A stretch of DNA of 64,000 nt, taken from contig NZ_VSLD01000007.1 in NCBI RefSeq assembly GCF_008107445.1, positions 107,552 to 171,551 of the forward strand, given 5' to 3'. Shown in pieces: positions 1-8,524 of the stretch (positions are counted from its first letter, which is position 1; the number at the start of each line of letters is the position of its first letter). The notes under the pieces were generated by a model. That model had not been told where the DNA came from. It saw only the letters and a program-made list of their open reading frames with translations, and did no database searches. The stretch comes from Arthrobacter echini (GTDB lineage Bacteria; Actinomycetota; Actinomycetes; Actinomycetales; Micrococcaceae). Position numbers and translations under genes: made by a program.

Positions 1-303
1 GTGAAGCCGGCCGACGCGTGATCGGCGCGGCCCGTAATGACGCCCGGCGGGGGCGGGCGGGGTAGAGTCGACAGCGTAGTAATGGATGCCCGGTCGTTAT
101 CACGTCCTCGATAACCCGCAGTACCTACTCGATCCCGAGTTTTCCCGCAGGCGCAGGTTCTACTCCGCAGCCCGCACGCAGTCGCAAGCCCGCGATCGGC
201 TTCCACTGGACGCCCTGCGCCCGTCGATACGCTCCGCCCCGCCCGAAGTCGGTCCGGTGCGTCGAGCCTTCGCCGCCGCACGGCCTGAAATGAACGGTAG
301 AAC
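1..303. other. Upstream region, no gene supported
   Basis: No reading frame here has the codon character of its neighbours or a recognisable product. The left edge is very GC-rich with short inverted repeats and probably belongs to the end of a preceding transcription unit. The rest would be the promoter and a long leader of the helicase gene; I cannot place a convincing -35/-10 pair. Confidence 0.5.
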
Positions 304-2127
304 GTGCAGAACACAGAACACACCACAGACACCCCCCTGGCCTCGGACGCACACCACCTCGTCGCCGACGACGCCCCGGACGCCATCGACGTCGAGGAGA
401 CCCTGGTCTCCACGGACGAGCCGCACGCGGAGGTCGTCGAGACCTTCGCCGACTTCAACGTGCGGCCCGACATCGTGGAGTCGCTGGCCGACGCCGGCAT
501 CATCCACCCCTTCCCCATCCAGGCGATGACGCTGTCCATCGCGCTCGGCGGGCACGACATCATCGGGCAGGCGAAGACCGGCACCGGCAAGACGCTCGGG
601 TTCGGCATCCCGGCGATCCAGCGGGTCGTGGGACCCGAGGATCCCGGCTACGAGAAGCTGCCCGTGCCCGGCGCGCCGCAGGCCCTCGTGGTGGTACCCA
701 CCCGTGAGCTCGCCGTGCAGGTCGCCGGGGACCTGACGACGGCGGCGAAGAAGCGCAACGCGCGCATCGTCACCATCTACGGTGGCCGCGCCTACGAGCC
801 GCAGATCGAGGCCATCAAGCAGGGCGTCGAGATCGTGGTCGGCACCCCCGGACGACTGATCGACCTCTACCGGCAGAAGCTGCTGGTGCTGAAGAACGTC
901 AAGATCGTGGTGCTCGACGAGGCCGACGAGATGCTCGACCTCGGCTTCCTGCCCGACGTCGAGACCCTGATCGCCGCCACCCCGCCCGTGCGCCAGACAC
1001 TGCTCTTCTCGGCGACGATGCCCGGCCCCGTGATCGCGATGGCCCGCCGCTACATGACCCAGCCCACGCACATCCGGGCCGCGGATCCCGAGGACGAGGG
1101 CATCACCAAGAAGGACATCCGCCAGGTCATCTACCGGGCGCACAATCTCGACAAGGCCGAGGTGGTGGCCCGCATCCTGCAGGCGAGGAATCGCGGCCGC
1201 GCCATCGTCTTCTGCAAGACCAAGCGCACCGCCGCGAAGCTCTCCGAGGAACTCATCGACCGCGGCTTCGCCGCCGGCGCCATCCACGGCGATCTGGGGC
1301 AGGGCGCGCGCGAGCAGGCCCTCCGGGCCTTCCGCGGCGACAAGATCGACGTCCTCGTCGCCACCGAGGTGGCCGCGCGCGGCATCGACGTCGACGACAT
1401 CACGCACGTCATCAACTACCAGTGCCCCGAGGACGAGAAGGCCTACCTGCACCGCGTGGGCCGCACGGGTCGCGCAGGCAAGAAGGGCACCGCCGTGACC
1501 TTCGTCGACTGGGACGACGTCCCCCGGTGGGGACTGATCAACAAGGCGCTGGGGCTGGACACCCCCGAGCCGGTCGAGACCTACTCCTCCTCACCGCATC
1601 TCTTCACGGATCTCGACATCCCCGAAGGCACCAAGGGTCGCCTGCCGCGCAGGGAGCGCAAGCTCGCCGGCATCGACGCGGAGGCCCTGGAGGATCTCGG
1701 CGAGACCGGCAAGCGCGGCGGCGCCCCCTCCGGCCAGGACCGCTCCACCGGTCGCGGCTCGGGCGGTCGCGGCTCGGGCGGTCGCGGCTCGGGTGGTAGT
1801 GACTCGGCTGGTAGTGGCTCGGCTGGTAGTGGCTCGGGAGGACGGTCCGGGCAGGGCGGCGAGGGATCGCGTGGATCCCGCGGACGCGGCCGCGGTGGCA
1901 ATCGTGCAGCAGAGGCCCCGGGCGCCGCGGCCGACAGTCCGGCGGCGGACAACCGGGGGGCGGACAGTCGGACGACGACGGAGCCTGCCGGCAACGAGGC
2001 TCCGGGTCGCCGTCGCCGACCGGCAGGTGAGGGCGAGGCGCCCTCGGGCGAGCGTCCCCGGCGCAGCCGGACCCGGCGGCGCAACGGCGAGGTCGTCGCA
2101 AAGTCCGCCGGCGGCACGGAGGACTAG
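304..2127 (+). CDS. DEAD-box ATP-dependent RNA helicase
   Basis: Cytoplasmic RNA helicase that unwinds or remodels RNA using ATP. All superfamily-2 DEAD motifs are visible in order: Q motif region (FADF...HPFPIQ, residues about 47-72), motif I AKTGTGKT, PTRELAVQ, motif II DEADEMLDLGF, SATMP, and HRVGRTGRAGKKG (motif VI) around residue 380. The core ends near residue 440 and is followed by about 165 residues rich in Gly, Ser and Arg, including a 15-bp DNA tandem repeat, typical of RNA-binding tails in RhlE/CshA-like helicases. The start is GTG; an upstream start is not excluded. The methyltransferase gene follows after 6 bp, so the two are probably cotranscribed. The family is certain, the RNA substrate unknown. 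Confidence 0.93.
   Translation: MQNTEHTTDTPLASDAHHLVADDAPDAIDVEETLVSTDEPHAEVVETFADFNVRPDIVESLADAGIIHPFPIQAMTLSIALGGHDIIGQAKTGTGKTLGFGIPAIQRVVGPEDPGYEKLPVPGAPQALVVVPTRELAVQVAGDLTTAAKKRNARIVTIYGGRAYEPQIEAIKQGVEIVVGTPGRLIDLYRQKLLVLKNVKIVVLDEADEMLDLGFLPDVETLIAATPPVRQTLLFSATMPGPVIAMARRYMTQPTHIRAADPEDEGITKKDIRQVIYRAHNLDKAEVVARILQARNRGRAIVFCKTKRTAAKLSEELIDRGFAAGAIHGDLGQGAREQALRAFRGDKIDVLVATEVAARGIDVDDITHVINYQCPEDEKAYLHRVGRTGRAGKKGTAVTFVDWDDVPRWGLINKALGLDTPEPVETYSSSPHLFTDLDIPEGTKGRLPRRERKLAGIDAEALEDLGETGKRGGAPSGQDRSTGRGSGGRGSGGRGSGGSDSAGSGSAGSGSGGRSGQGGEGSRGSRGRGRGGNRAAEAPGAAADSPAADNRGADSRTTTEPAGNEAPGRRRRPAGEGEAPSGERPRRSRTRRRNGEVVAKSAGGTED
1750..1839 (+). repeat. 15-bp tandem repeat in helicase tail
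   Basis: Six consecutive 15-bp units, three of GGTCGCGGCTCGGGC type and three of GGTAGTGGCTCGGCT type, encode GRGSG repeats followed by GS(D/G)S(A/G) repeats. The unit length is a multiple of three, so copy-number change would lengthen or shorten the disordered tail without a frameshift. Confidence 0.85.
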
Positions 2128-2133
2128 CCCTCC

Positions 2134-3003
2134 GTGAGTGGACTCCCCGCGCCGTCACCGCTGCCCTCCTGGAGCGGTGACGGCGCCAATCTCGTGGTGA
2201 ACGCCGACAACGCGGACTTCCTGCCCACCCTGCCGGATGGCGCCTTCACCCTCGTCTACGTGGACCCGCCCTTCAACACGGGTCGCGTGCAGCGCCGGCA
2301 GCAACTGAGCACCCGGCGCGCCGAGGCGGGCACGGGCAACAGGGTGGGCTTCAAGGGACAGTCCTACTCGACGGTCAAGGGCACTCTCGCGAGCTACGAC
2401 GACGCGTTCGAGGATTACTGGGAGTTCCTGGCCCCACGGCTCATCGAGGCGTGGCGGCTCCTCGCCGACGACGGCACGCTCTACCTGCACCTCGACTATC
2501 GGGAGGTGCACTACGCCAAGGTGATGCTGGACGCCCTGTTCGGCCGCGACAGCTTCCTCAACGAGATCATCTGGGCCTACGACTACGGTGCGCGGACCAC
2601 GCGGAAGTGGCCCGCCAAGCACGACAACATCCTCGTCTACGTGAAGAACCCGTCCGCCTACCACTTCGACAGTCAGGCTGTGGACCGGGAACCGTACATG
2701 GCCCCCGGGCTCGTGACGCCGGAGAAGGCCGCACGCGGAAAGCTCCCCACGGACGTGTGGTGGCACACCATCGTGTCCCCTACCGGCAAGGAGAAGACCG
2801 GCTATCCCACCCAGAAGCCCGAGGGACTGCTGCGGAGGGTGGTCGCGGCGAGCAGTCGCGAGGGCGACTGGGTGCTGGACTTCTTCGCCGGCTCGGGCAC
2901 CCTCGGCGCCGTCTCCGGGAAACTCGGACGCCGCTTCGTCTGCGTGGACAGCAACCCGCAGGCCATCGCCGTCATGAACGCGCGCCTGGACCGCTGGCTC
3001 TGA
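2134..3003 (+). CDS. Site-specific DNA methyltransferase, beta class (orphan)
   Basis: S-adenosylmethionine-dependent amino-methyltransferase (N6-adenine or N4-cytosine). The catalytic motif IV DPPF lies near the N-terminus (about residue 46, VYVDPPFNTG). The SAM-binding motif I (LDFFAGSGTLG, about residue 250) lies near the C-terminus, which is the beta-class order, with the target-recognition region between. At 289 aa it is complete for a small beta-class enzyme. No restriction endonuclease gene is adjacent, so it looks like an orphan methylase acting in regulation or housekeeping rather than half of a restriction system. It starts at GTG 6 bp after the helicase stop, suggesting one operon. 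The target sequence cannot be read from the protein. Confidence 0.88.
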   Translation: MSGLPAPSPLPSWSGDGANLVVNADNADFLPTLPDGAFTLVYVDPPFNTGRVQRRQQLSTRRAEAGTGNRVGFKGQSYSTVKGTLASYDDAFEDYWEFLAPRLIEAWRLLADDGTLYLHLDYREVHYAKVMLDALFGRDSFLNEIIWAYDYGARTTRKWPAKHDNILVYVKNPSAYHFDSQAVDREPYMAPGLVTPEKAARGKLPTDVWWHTIVSPTGKEKTGYPTQKPEGLLRRVVAASSREGDWVLDFFAGSGTLGAVSGKLGRRFVCVDSNPQAIAVMNARLDRWL

Positions 3004-3043
3004 GCCACCCGTCGAGGACGGCTTCCTCCCCCCGGACCGGGAC

Positions 3044-3886
3044 TCACGGGGCGGCGGCGCCCGTCGCGAGACCCTGGATGGCCCCGAGCACCTCGGGGGC
3101 GGTCAGATTCTCTCCCAGCAGATTCGGCTTCCCGCTGCCGTGGTAGTCGCTGGAGCCCGTCACGAGCAGTCCCCGCTCGCGCGCGATCCTGCGCAGTGCC
3201 ACCTGCGCGGCGGCGGGATTGTCCCGGTGCTCCACCTCGAGGCCCAGCAGTCCGGCGTCGATCATCTCCTCCAGATCCGCACCACCCACCACCGCTCCCC
3301 TGTTGGACGCCGAGGGATGGGCGAACACCGGGACCCCTCCGGCAGCGCGGATCAGCCCGACGGCGTGGGCCGGGTGCGGCGCGTAGTGGCTGACCCAGTA
3401 GGGGGAGCGCGCCGTGAGGACGCTCTGGAAGGCCTCCGAGCGGGTCCGCACGATCCCGAGGCTCACCAGGGCGTCGGCGATGTGCGGCCGTCCCACCGTG
3501 GCACCCTCGCTCACGTGCTGCGCCACGAGGTCCCAGCTGATGGGGTAGTCCACCGACATCAGTTCCACCATGCGCCGGGCACGGGTCAGCCGCGCCGTCC
3601 TGGAGCGTTCGATCTCCGCGTGCAGGCCCGGATGCAGCGGGTCGTGCAGGTAGGAGAGCATGTGCACGCTGATACCCGTGTCCGTCCGGCAGGAGACCTC
3701 CATGCCCGGGACGAACGTGATCCCCAGTCCGTGCGCCGCCGTCCGCGCGCGGTCCCACCCTGCCGTGGAGTCGTGGTCGGTCAGTGCGACGGCGTCCAGC
3801 CCGGCGGCCACGGCGGATCCGATCAGGACCTCCGGGTCCTCTGTGCCGTCCGAGACGTTGGAGTGCGTATGCAGGTCGATCCTCAC
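3044..3886 (-). CDS. PHP-domain metallo-phosphoesterase
   Basis: Member of the PHP family resembling YciV/RNase AM-type 5'-3' nucleases and nucleoside 3',5'-bisphosphate phosphatases. Visible metal-ligand motifs are DLHTHSNVSDGT at the N-terminus, ALTDHDST, GMEVSCRTD, FAHPSASN and SDYHGSGKPN near the C-terminus. I place the start at GTG 3886: the motif HTHS then lies five residues in as is usual for the family, and a TAGATT hexamer sits 7 nt upstream. A longer frame reaching 3958 is unlikely because its extra 24 residues are low-complexity. The gene is divergent from pepP. The exact substrate (RNA, bisphosphate nucleotide) is not decided by the sequence. Confidence 0.85.
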   Translation of the reverse strand: MRIDLHTHSNVSDGTEDPEVLIGSAVAAGLDAVALTDHDSTAGWDRARTAAHGLGITFVPGMEVSCRTDTGISVHMLSYLHDPLHPGLHAEIERSRTARLTRARRMVELMSVDYPISWDLVAQHVSEGATVGRPHIADALVSLGIVRTRSEAFQSVLTARSPYWVSHYAPHPAHAVGLIRAAGGVPVFAHPSASNRGAVVGGADLEEMIDAGLLGLEVEHRDNPAAAQVALRRIARERGLLVTGSSDYHGSGKPNLLGENLTAPEVLGAIQGLATGAAAP

Positions 3887-3893
3887 CGGGTCC

Positions 3894-3899
3894 AATCTA
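3894..3899 (-). promoter_or_regulatory. Putative -10 (TAGATT), PHP gene
   Basis: TAGATT ends 7 nt before the GTG start codon, consistent with leaderless transcription. It supports the start at 3886. No clear -35. Confidence 0.45.
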
Positions 3900-3978
3900 C
3901 GCGCCGGCGGCGGCGTCCTGGTCCATGCCCGGCGGGCCGGACTTCCCCGGCCTGCCACAGCGGTGAGACGATGGCAGG

Positions 3979-5559
3979 ATGAGTACCGCCGACATCGAAT
4001 CCGCAGCCCACAACCCCTCCGACTCGCCGGAGGGCCAGCCCCTGTCCGACCGCAACGAGAACCGGTCGCAGCGCCCCGATTCTGACGCCTTCAAGGCGTT
4101 CATGGCCAGTGAGTGGGCATCTGACACCGCGACACTCCCGGAGAGGTCACCCGTGGCGGAGCACGCCGCACGACGCCGGCGCGCCGTCTCCGACCGCTTC
4201 CCCGGGGAGCGCATGGTCGTCCCGGCGGGGCCCTTCAAGGTGCGCTCCAACGACACCGACTACCGGTACCGGCCGCACTCGGGGTTCGCGCACCTGACCG
4301 GTCTCGGCCTGGACCACGAGCCCGACGCCATGCTGGTGCTCGAGCCGGTGGAGCACGGGCAGGGCGACGACGGCGGGAACCACACCGCCCGGCTCTACTT
4401 CCGTGAACTCGCGGGCCGGGACAGCGCGGAGTTCTACGCCAACGCCCGGTACGGGGAGTTCTGGATCGGCCGGCGTCCGTCGATGGCGCAGCTGAACGCC
4501 CAGCTGGACCTCGCGACCGCCGACCTCGGTGAGCTGGAGGTCGCCATCACCAAGGACGCCGGGGTGGCCGAGATCGGCGGCATCGGGATCCGCCTCCTCC
4601 GCGAGGTGGACCCGGCCGCGGATGCCCTGGTGGACACCTCGCGCATCAACACCGGGGTGGACCTCGAGAAGGCGGACGCCCTCGATGCCATGCTCGCCGA
4701 GTTCCTCTCCGAACTGCGCCTCATCAAGGACGCGTGGGAGATCGAGCAGATGGAGGTCGCGGTGGCTGCGACCGTCGACGGCTTCCACGAGGTCATCCGG
4801 ACCCTGCCGCGGGCCATCTCCCACCCGCGCGGCGAGCGCGTGGTCGAGGGTGCGTTCTTCACGCGGGCCCGCGAGGAGGGCAACGATCTCGGGTACGACA
4901 CCATCGCCGCCGCCGGCAACAACGCCACCACACTGCACTGGATCCGCAACACGGGCCAGGTCAAGGCCGGCGAGCTCCTGCTGCTGGACGCCGGCGTCGA
5001 GGCCGAGAGCCTCTACACGGCCGACATCACCAGGACCATCCCCATCAACGGCACGTACACGGACACGCAGCGCGCCATCTACCAGGCCGTGCTCGATGCG
5101 GCCGACGCCGGGTTCGCCGCAGCCCGGCCCGGCCGGAAGTTCCGCGAGATCCACGATGCGGCCGTGACGGTGCTCGCCGAGAATCTCGACCGCTGGGGGC
5201 TGCTGCCGGTATCGCTGGATGAGGCCCTGGCACCTGACGGCCAGCACCACCGCCGCTGGATGCCGCACGGCACCAGCCACCACCTCGGCATGGATGTCCA
5301 CGACTGCGCCCAGGCCAAGCGTGAGCTCTACCTGGACGGCGTCCTCACGGAGGGCATGGTCTTCACGATCGAGCCGGGCCTCTACTTCAAGGCCGAGGAT
5401 CTCGCCGTGCCGGAGGAGTACCGGGGGATCGGCGTGCGGATCGAGGACGACATCCTCATGACAGCCGACGGACCCGTCAACCTCAGCGCCGCGCTCCCCC
5501 GCAACCCCGAGGACGTCGAGGACTGGATCGCCGGGATCTGGGGCAGCACCGGCGAGTAG
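3979..5559 (+). CDS. pepP: Xaa-Pro aminopeptidase (aminopeptidase P)
   Basis: M24B metallopeptidase that removes N-terminal residues preceding proline in peptides. The 526-aa protein has an N-terminal creatinase-like domain and a C-terminal pita-bread catalytic domain. Dinuclear-metal ligands are visible: the Asp pair in LLLDAGVE...YTADITRT, His in GTSHHLGMDVHD, Glu in FTIEPGLYF and the last Glu in RIEDDIL. The ATG start at 3979 is preceded by GGCAGG. The gene is monocistronic and ends at a strong bidirectional hairpin. It is typical of Micrococcales aminopeptidase P in length, including a polar N-terminal extension of about 40 residues. Confidence 0.95.
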   Translation: MSTADIESAAHNPSDSPEGQPLSDRNENRSQRPDSDAFKAFMASEWASDTATLPERSPVAEHAARRRRAVSDRFPGERMVVPAGPFKVRSNDTDYRYRPHSGFAHLTGLGLDHEPDAMLVLEPVEHGQGDDGGNHTARLYFRELAGRDSAEFYANARYGEFWIGRRPSMAQLNAQLDLATADLGELEVAITKDAGVAEIGGIGIRLLREVDPAADALVDTSRINTGVDLEKADALDAMLAEFLSELRLIKDAWEIEQMEVAVAATVDGFHEVIRTLPRAISHPRGERVVEGAFFTRAREEGNDLGYDTIAAAGNNATTLHWIRNTGQVKAGELLLLDAGVEAESLYTADITRTIPINGTYTDTQRAIYQAVLDAADAGFAAARPGRKFREIHDAAVTVLAENLDRWGLLPVSLDEALAPDGQHHRRWMPHGTSHHLGMDVHDCAQAKRELYLDGVLTEGMVFTIEPGLYFKAEDLAVPEEYRGIGVRIEDDILMTADGPVNLSAALPRNPEDVEDWIAGIWGSTGE

Positions 5560-5587
5560 CCCTCACCCCGGCTCCGGACCGGACGAC

Positions 5588-5619
5588 GGAAGGCAGGGAC
5601 CATCGGGTCCCTGCCTTCC
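5588..5619. terminator. Bidirectional stem-loop terminator
   Basis: A perfect 14-bp stem (GGAAGGCAGGGACC and its complement) with a 4-nt loop lies between the convergent pepP and stress-protein genes. It has no long U-tract, as is common in high-GC actinobacteria. Confidence 0.8.
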
Positions 5620-5673
5620 GTGTCGCTCGACGCCGGTGCGCTCCGCCGCACGGAGCTGCTGATCAGGAGCGGA

Positions 5674-6522
5674 TCAGCCCCGGCGCTGCGATGAGGTGGG
5701 TCCGCCGTTCTCGGCCTCGCCCGTCGGGGACTGTCCACCGTGCACCGTTCCGGACTGCTCCGCCGGATCGCCGGCCGGACGATCCTCGACGCGCTCCCCG
5801 TACTGGGGGCGTCCGTCCGGAAGATCGGGGAGCTGACCACGACGCGGCCCGGTGGTCCCCGGTCCGGCGGTCTGGTCGGCGGTGACCGGGTCCTGGGCGG
5901 GCTGTGGCGGCAGGGCGGGGGGCTGCTGACCGGCGTAGGGATCGTTCCACTGGGCCGGACGATCGGGCGCCGGCTGGGAAGGCTGCTGGCCCTGTCGCCC
6001 GGTGGAGCCGGCGACCGGGTGCTGGGCCTGGCCCTGCATCGGGAGCTGCTGCAGCAGCTTCCGTGCCTCGGCCGCGAGGGTGGGATCCACGAGGACGTCG
6101 TAGCTGGTCGCGATGACCTGGCTCGTGGAGGTGAAGTCCCGCTTGCCACGCTGGAAGGCGTAGGTGATCACGCCGAAGAGGAGCCAGAAGATGGCACCGA
6201 GGGCGATCGAGGAGGTGATGGTGATACCCGACTCGCTCCCTGCGAAGAGACTCAGGATGAGGCCCACGAAGAGACCGAACCAGGCACCCGTGGCTGCGCT
6301 GCCCAGGGCCACGCGCGGGTAACTGAGCCGCCCGGTGACGCGCTCCACCGCCTTGAGGTCGTTGCCGACGATCGCCACCTTCTGCACGGCGAACTTGTGA
6401 TCGGCGAGATAGTCCACCGCCTTCTGCGCATCGAGGTAACTCGTGTAGCGGCCGATGATCTCGCCCGTGGGCAGGGTGCGGCCCTGGTCACGGGAGGCGG
6501 TGGTTCCAAGTGGCGTCGACAT
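5674..6522 (-). CDS. General stress protein with two membrane segments (YflT-like)
   Basis: A 282-aa protein beginning MSTPLGTT. Residues about 20-60 (IGRYTSYLDAQKAVDYLADHKF) resemble the N-terminal domain of the general-stress-protein 17M/YflT family. Two hydrophobic segments follow (GAWFGLFVGLILSLF and SSIALGAIFWLLFGVITYAF). The last about 130 residues are Pro/Gln/Gly-rich and probably disordered. The ATG at 6522 is chosen because the family-like sequence begins about 20 residues later; the frame runs open much further upstream antisense to mgtE, which is an artefact. The gene is divergent from the mgtE-like gene across 126 bp. The role is inferred from family: membrane-associated stress protein of unknown mechanism. 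Confidence 0.8.
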   Translation of the reverse strand: MSTPLGTTASRDQGRTLPTGEIIGRYTSYLDAQKAVDYLADHKFAVQKVAIVGNDLKAVERVTGRLSYPRVALGSAATGAWFGLFVGLILSLFAGSESGITITSSIALGAIFWLLFGVITYAFQRGKRDFTSTSQVIATSYDVLVDPTLAAEARKLLQQLPMQGQAQHPVAGSTGRQGQQPSQPAPDRPAQWNDPYAGQQPPALPPQPAQDPVTADQTAGPGTTGPRRGQLPDLPDGRPQYGERVEDRPAGDPAEQSGTVHGGQSPTGEAENGGPTSSQRRG

Positions 6523-6636
6523 GATCCCTATTCTGGCCCACGGCCTGCCGCCGGGACAGCGGTATCGCCGCTGGTGAACGCCCACGGTCCTCCGACGCGG
6601 CAGGACCCCGATGCCGGTCGGCGCGAGCGTGCCCGA

Positions 6637-6642
6637 TAGCCT
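6637..6642 (+). promoter_or_regulatory. Putative -10 (TAGCCT), mgtE-like operon
   Basis: TAGCCT followed by exactly 6 nt and the GTG start at 6649; no ribosome binding site. Fits a leaderless transcript for mgtE-like/DUF1003/mrp. Confidence 0.55.
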
Positions 6643-6648
6643 AGGACG

Positions 6649-7935
6649 GTGACTACCAATCCGACCCGCGTCTTCGTCGCACGACTGCTGGGCCTGGACG
6701 TCTTCGACCCGCTCGGTGACCGGCTGGGCCGCCTCCGGGACGCCGTCGTGCTCGATCGCGGTGCCGCCGGCCCGCCCCAGGTGGTGGGTCTCGTGGTCGA
6801 GGTCCCCGGCAAGAAGCGGGTCTTCGTGCCGATGACCCGTATCACGTCGATGGATGCCTCCCAGATCATCTGCACCGGACTGGTCAATCTCCGCCGGTTC
6901 GAACAGCGCGGGGCCGAGATGCTCGTGGTCGCCGAACTCTTCGACCGGCGCCTGACGCTCCGCGACGGTAGCGGCAGCGCCGTGGTGGAGGACAGCGCCA
7001 TGGAACGCGACCGCAGCGGCGACTGGCACGTCTCGCAGCTGTACGTGCGCCGCGGTGGATCCTCCACCTCGCCCCTGCGCGGCCTGCGCCGCGGTGGGGA
7101 GCGCCTGATCATCGACTGGATCGACGCCTTCCACGGGCCCGCGAGCGAGCCACAGGGCGCGTCCCAGTACGTGGCGCAGCACGAGGACCTGAAGGCCGCC
7201 GACTTCGCCGACGCCCTCCACGAGATGAACGACAAGCGCCGCGTGGAGGTGGCCGGGGAGCTGCAGGACGATCGTCTCGCGGACGTCCTGCAGGAACTGC
7301 CCGACGACGACCAGGTCCAGATCCTGTCCTCGCTCACGCGTGAGCGTGCGGCGGACGTCCTGGAGGAGATGGACCCCGACGACGCGGCCGATCTCCTCAA
7401 CGAACTGCCCGAGGCAGAGAAGGAGGAACTGCTGCAGCTCATGGAGCCGGAGGACGCCGAGGACGTGCGCCGCCTGCTCGAGTACGAGGAGGACACGGCA
7501 GGATCGCTGATGACCACGGTCCCGGTCATCCTGCCTCCGGAAGCCACTGTCGCGGAGGCCCTCGCCCATGTGCGCCGCCAGGAGCTCACCCCCGCCCTCG
7601 CATCGGCGATCTTCGTCTGCCGCCCGCCGCTCGAAACCCCCACGGGGCGCTACCTCGGTGTGGTCCATATCCAGCAGTTGCTGCGCTATCCGCCTCCGGA
7701 ACCCCTCGGCAACATCATCGACACGGATCTCGAGGCCGTCGGCGACCAGGCCGCCCTGAGCGATGTCTCGCGGATCCTCGCGACCTACAATCTGAACTCG
7801 GTCCCCGTCGTCAACACCGAGGGTCGTCTCGTCGGCGCCGTGACGGTCGACGACGTCCTGGACCATCTGCTGCCCGACGACTGGCGGGCACAGGACGATG
7901 CATCGGAAGCGAAGCGAGGTGAACGCCGTGGTTGA
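6649..7935 (+). CDS. MgtE N-domain and CBS-domain protein without the transporter channel
   Basis: A 428-aa cytoplasmic protein. Residues about 1-150 look like PRC-barrel-type beta domains. Residues about 180-290 form the helical MgtE intracellular N domain (repeated acidic helices such as LQELPDDDQVQIL and LEEMDPDDAADLLNELPEAEKEELL). A CBS pair follows, starting at DTAGSLMTT. The transmembrane Mg2+ channel domain of true MgtE is absent, so it is a regulator-like relative and not itself a transporter (compare M. tuberculosis Rv1232c). The coding end overlaps the next gene's start, so it is translationally coupled to the DUF1003 gene. The ligand, possibly Mg2+ or a nucleotide, is unknown. Confidence 0.85.
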   Translation: MTTNPTRVFVARLLGLDVFDPLGDRLGRLRDAVVLDRGAAGPPQVVGLVVEVPGKKRVFVPMTRITSMDASQIICTGLVNLRRFEQRGAEMLVVAELFDRRLTLRDGSGSAVVEDSAMERDRSGDWHVSQLYVRRGGSSTSPLRGLRRGGERLIIDWIDAFHGPASEPQGASQYVAQHEDLKAADFADALHEMNDKRRVEVAGELQDDRLADVLQELPDDDQVQILSSLTRERAADVLEEMDPDDAADLLNELPEAEKEELLQLMEPEDAEDVRRLLEYEEDTAGSLMTTVPVILPPEATVAEALAHVRRQELTPALASAIFVCRPPLETPTGRYLGVVHIQQLLRYPPPEPLGNIIDTDLEAVGDQAALSDVSRILATYNLNSVPVVNTEGRLVGAVTVDDVLDHLLPDDWRAQDDASEAKRGERRG

Positions 7936-8524
7936 GAGAATCAGGTCGAGTTCCAGTGGGCTGGACATGCCCCGCGAGAGTCGGATGCGGCTCCTGCCGC
8001 GCCTGCGTCCGAACCCGGATGCCTTCGGCAGCGCCACCGAGAACTTCGCGCGGTTCATGGGCACACCCCAGTTCCTCTTCTACATGACCGTGTTCTGCGC
8101 GGTGTGGCTGCTGTGGAACACGCTGGCGCCGGAGGGCCTGCGCTTCGACAGCGCCGCGATCGGGTTCACCCTGCTGACGCTCATGCTCTCGCTGCAGGCC
8201 TCCTACGCAGCTCCCCTGCTGCTCCTGGCCCAGAACCGCCAGGACGATCGCGACCGCGTCTCGCTCAAGGAGGACCGCCAGCGCGCGGAACGCAATCTCT
8301 CCGACACCGAGTACCTGACCCGCGAGATCGCCGAGCTGCGCATCGCCCTGCGGGAGGTGGCCACCCGCGACTACGTCCGCTCCGAACTGCGGTCCGTGCT
8401 CGACGAGGTACTGGAGACGGCGGACGGCCAGGAGCTGATGCTGCAGAAGCGCAAGCCGCGGAAGTCCTCCGACACCGCCACCACGCCGAGGGTGCAGCCC
8501 GCAGGGAGGAGGCAGTCGCGGTGA
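7928..8524 (+). CDS. DUF1003 membrane protein
   Basis: Predicted inner-membrane protein of the DUF1003 family. Two transmembrane segments are visible (QFLFYMTVFCAVWLLWN and IGFTLLTLMLSLQASYAAPLLLL). A conserved QNRQDDRDR stretch and a charged, probably coiled-coil C-terminal half follow. I chose GTG 7928 because GCGAGGTGA lies at good spacing; an in-frame ATG at 7898 would add ten residues. It overlaps the end of the mgtE-like gene and its stop overlaps the mrp start (GTGA). The pairing MgtE-like/DUF1003/Mrp is conserved in actinobacteria, but the function is unknown. Confidence 0.85.
   Translation: MVERIRSSSSGLDMPRESRMRLLPRLRPNPDAFGSATENFARFMGTPQFLFYMTVFCAVWLLWNTLAPEGLRFDSAAIGFTLLTLMLSLQASYAAPLLLLAQNRQDDRDRVSLKEDRQRAERNLSDTEYLTREIAELRIALREVATRDYVRSELRSVLDEVLETADGQELMLQKRKPRKSSDTATTPRVQPAGRRQSR

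Noticed and set aside
6649..7935. Magnesium transporter MgtE
   Set aside because: Only the cytoplasmic N and CBS domains are present; there are no transmembrane helices to form a channel.
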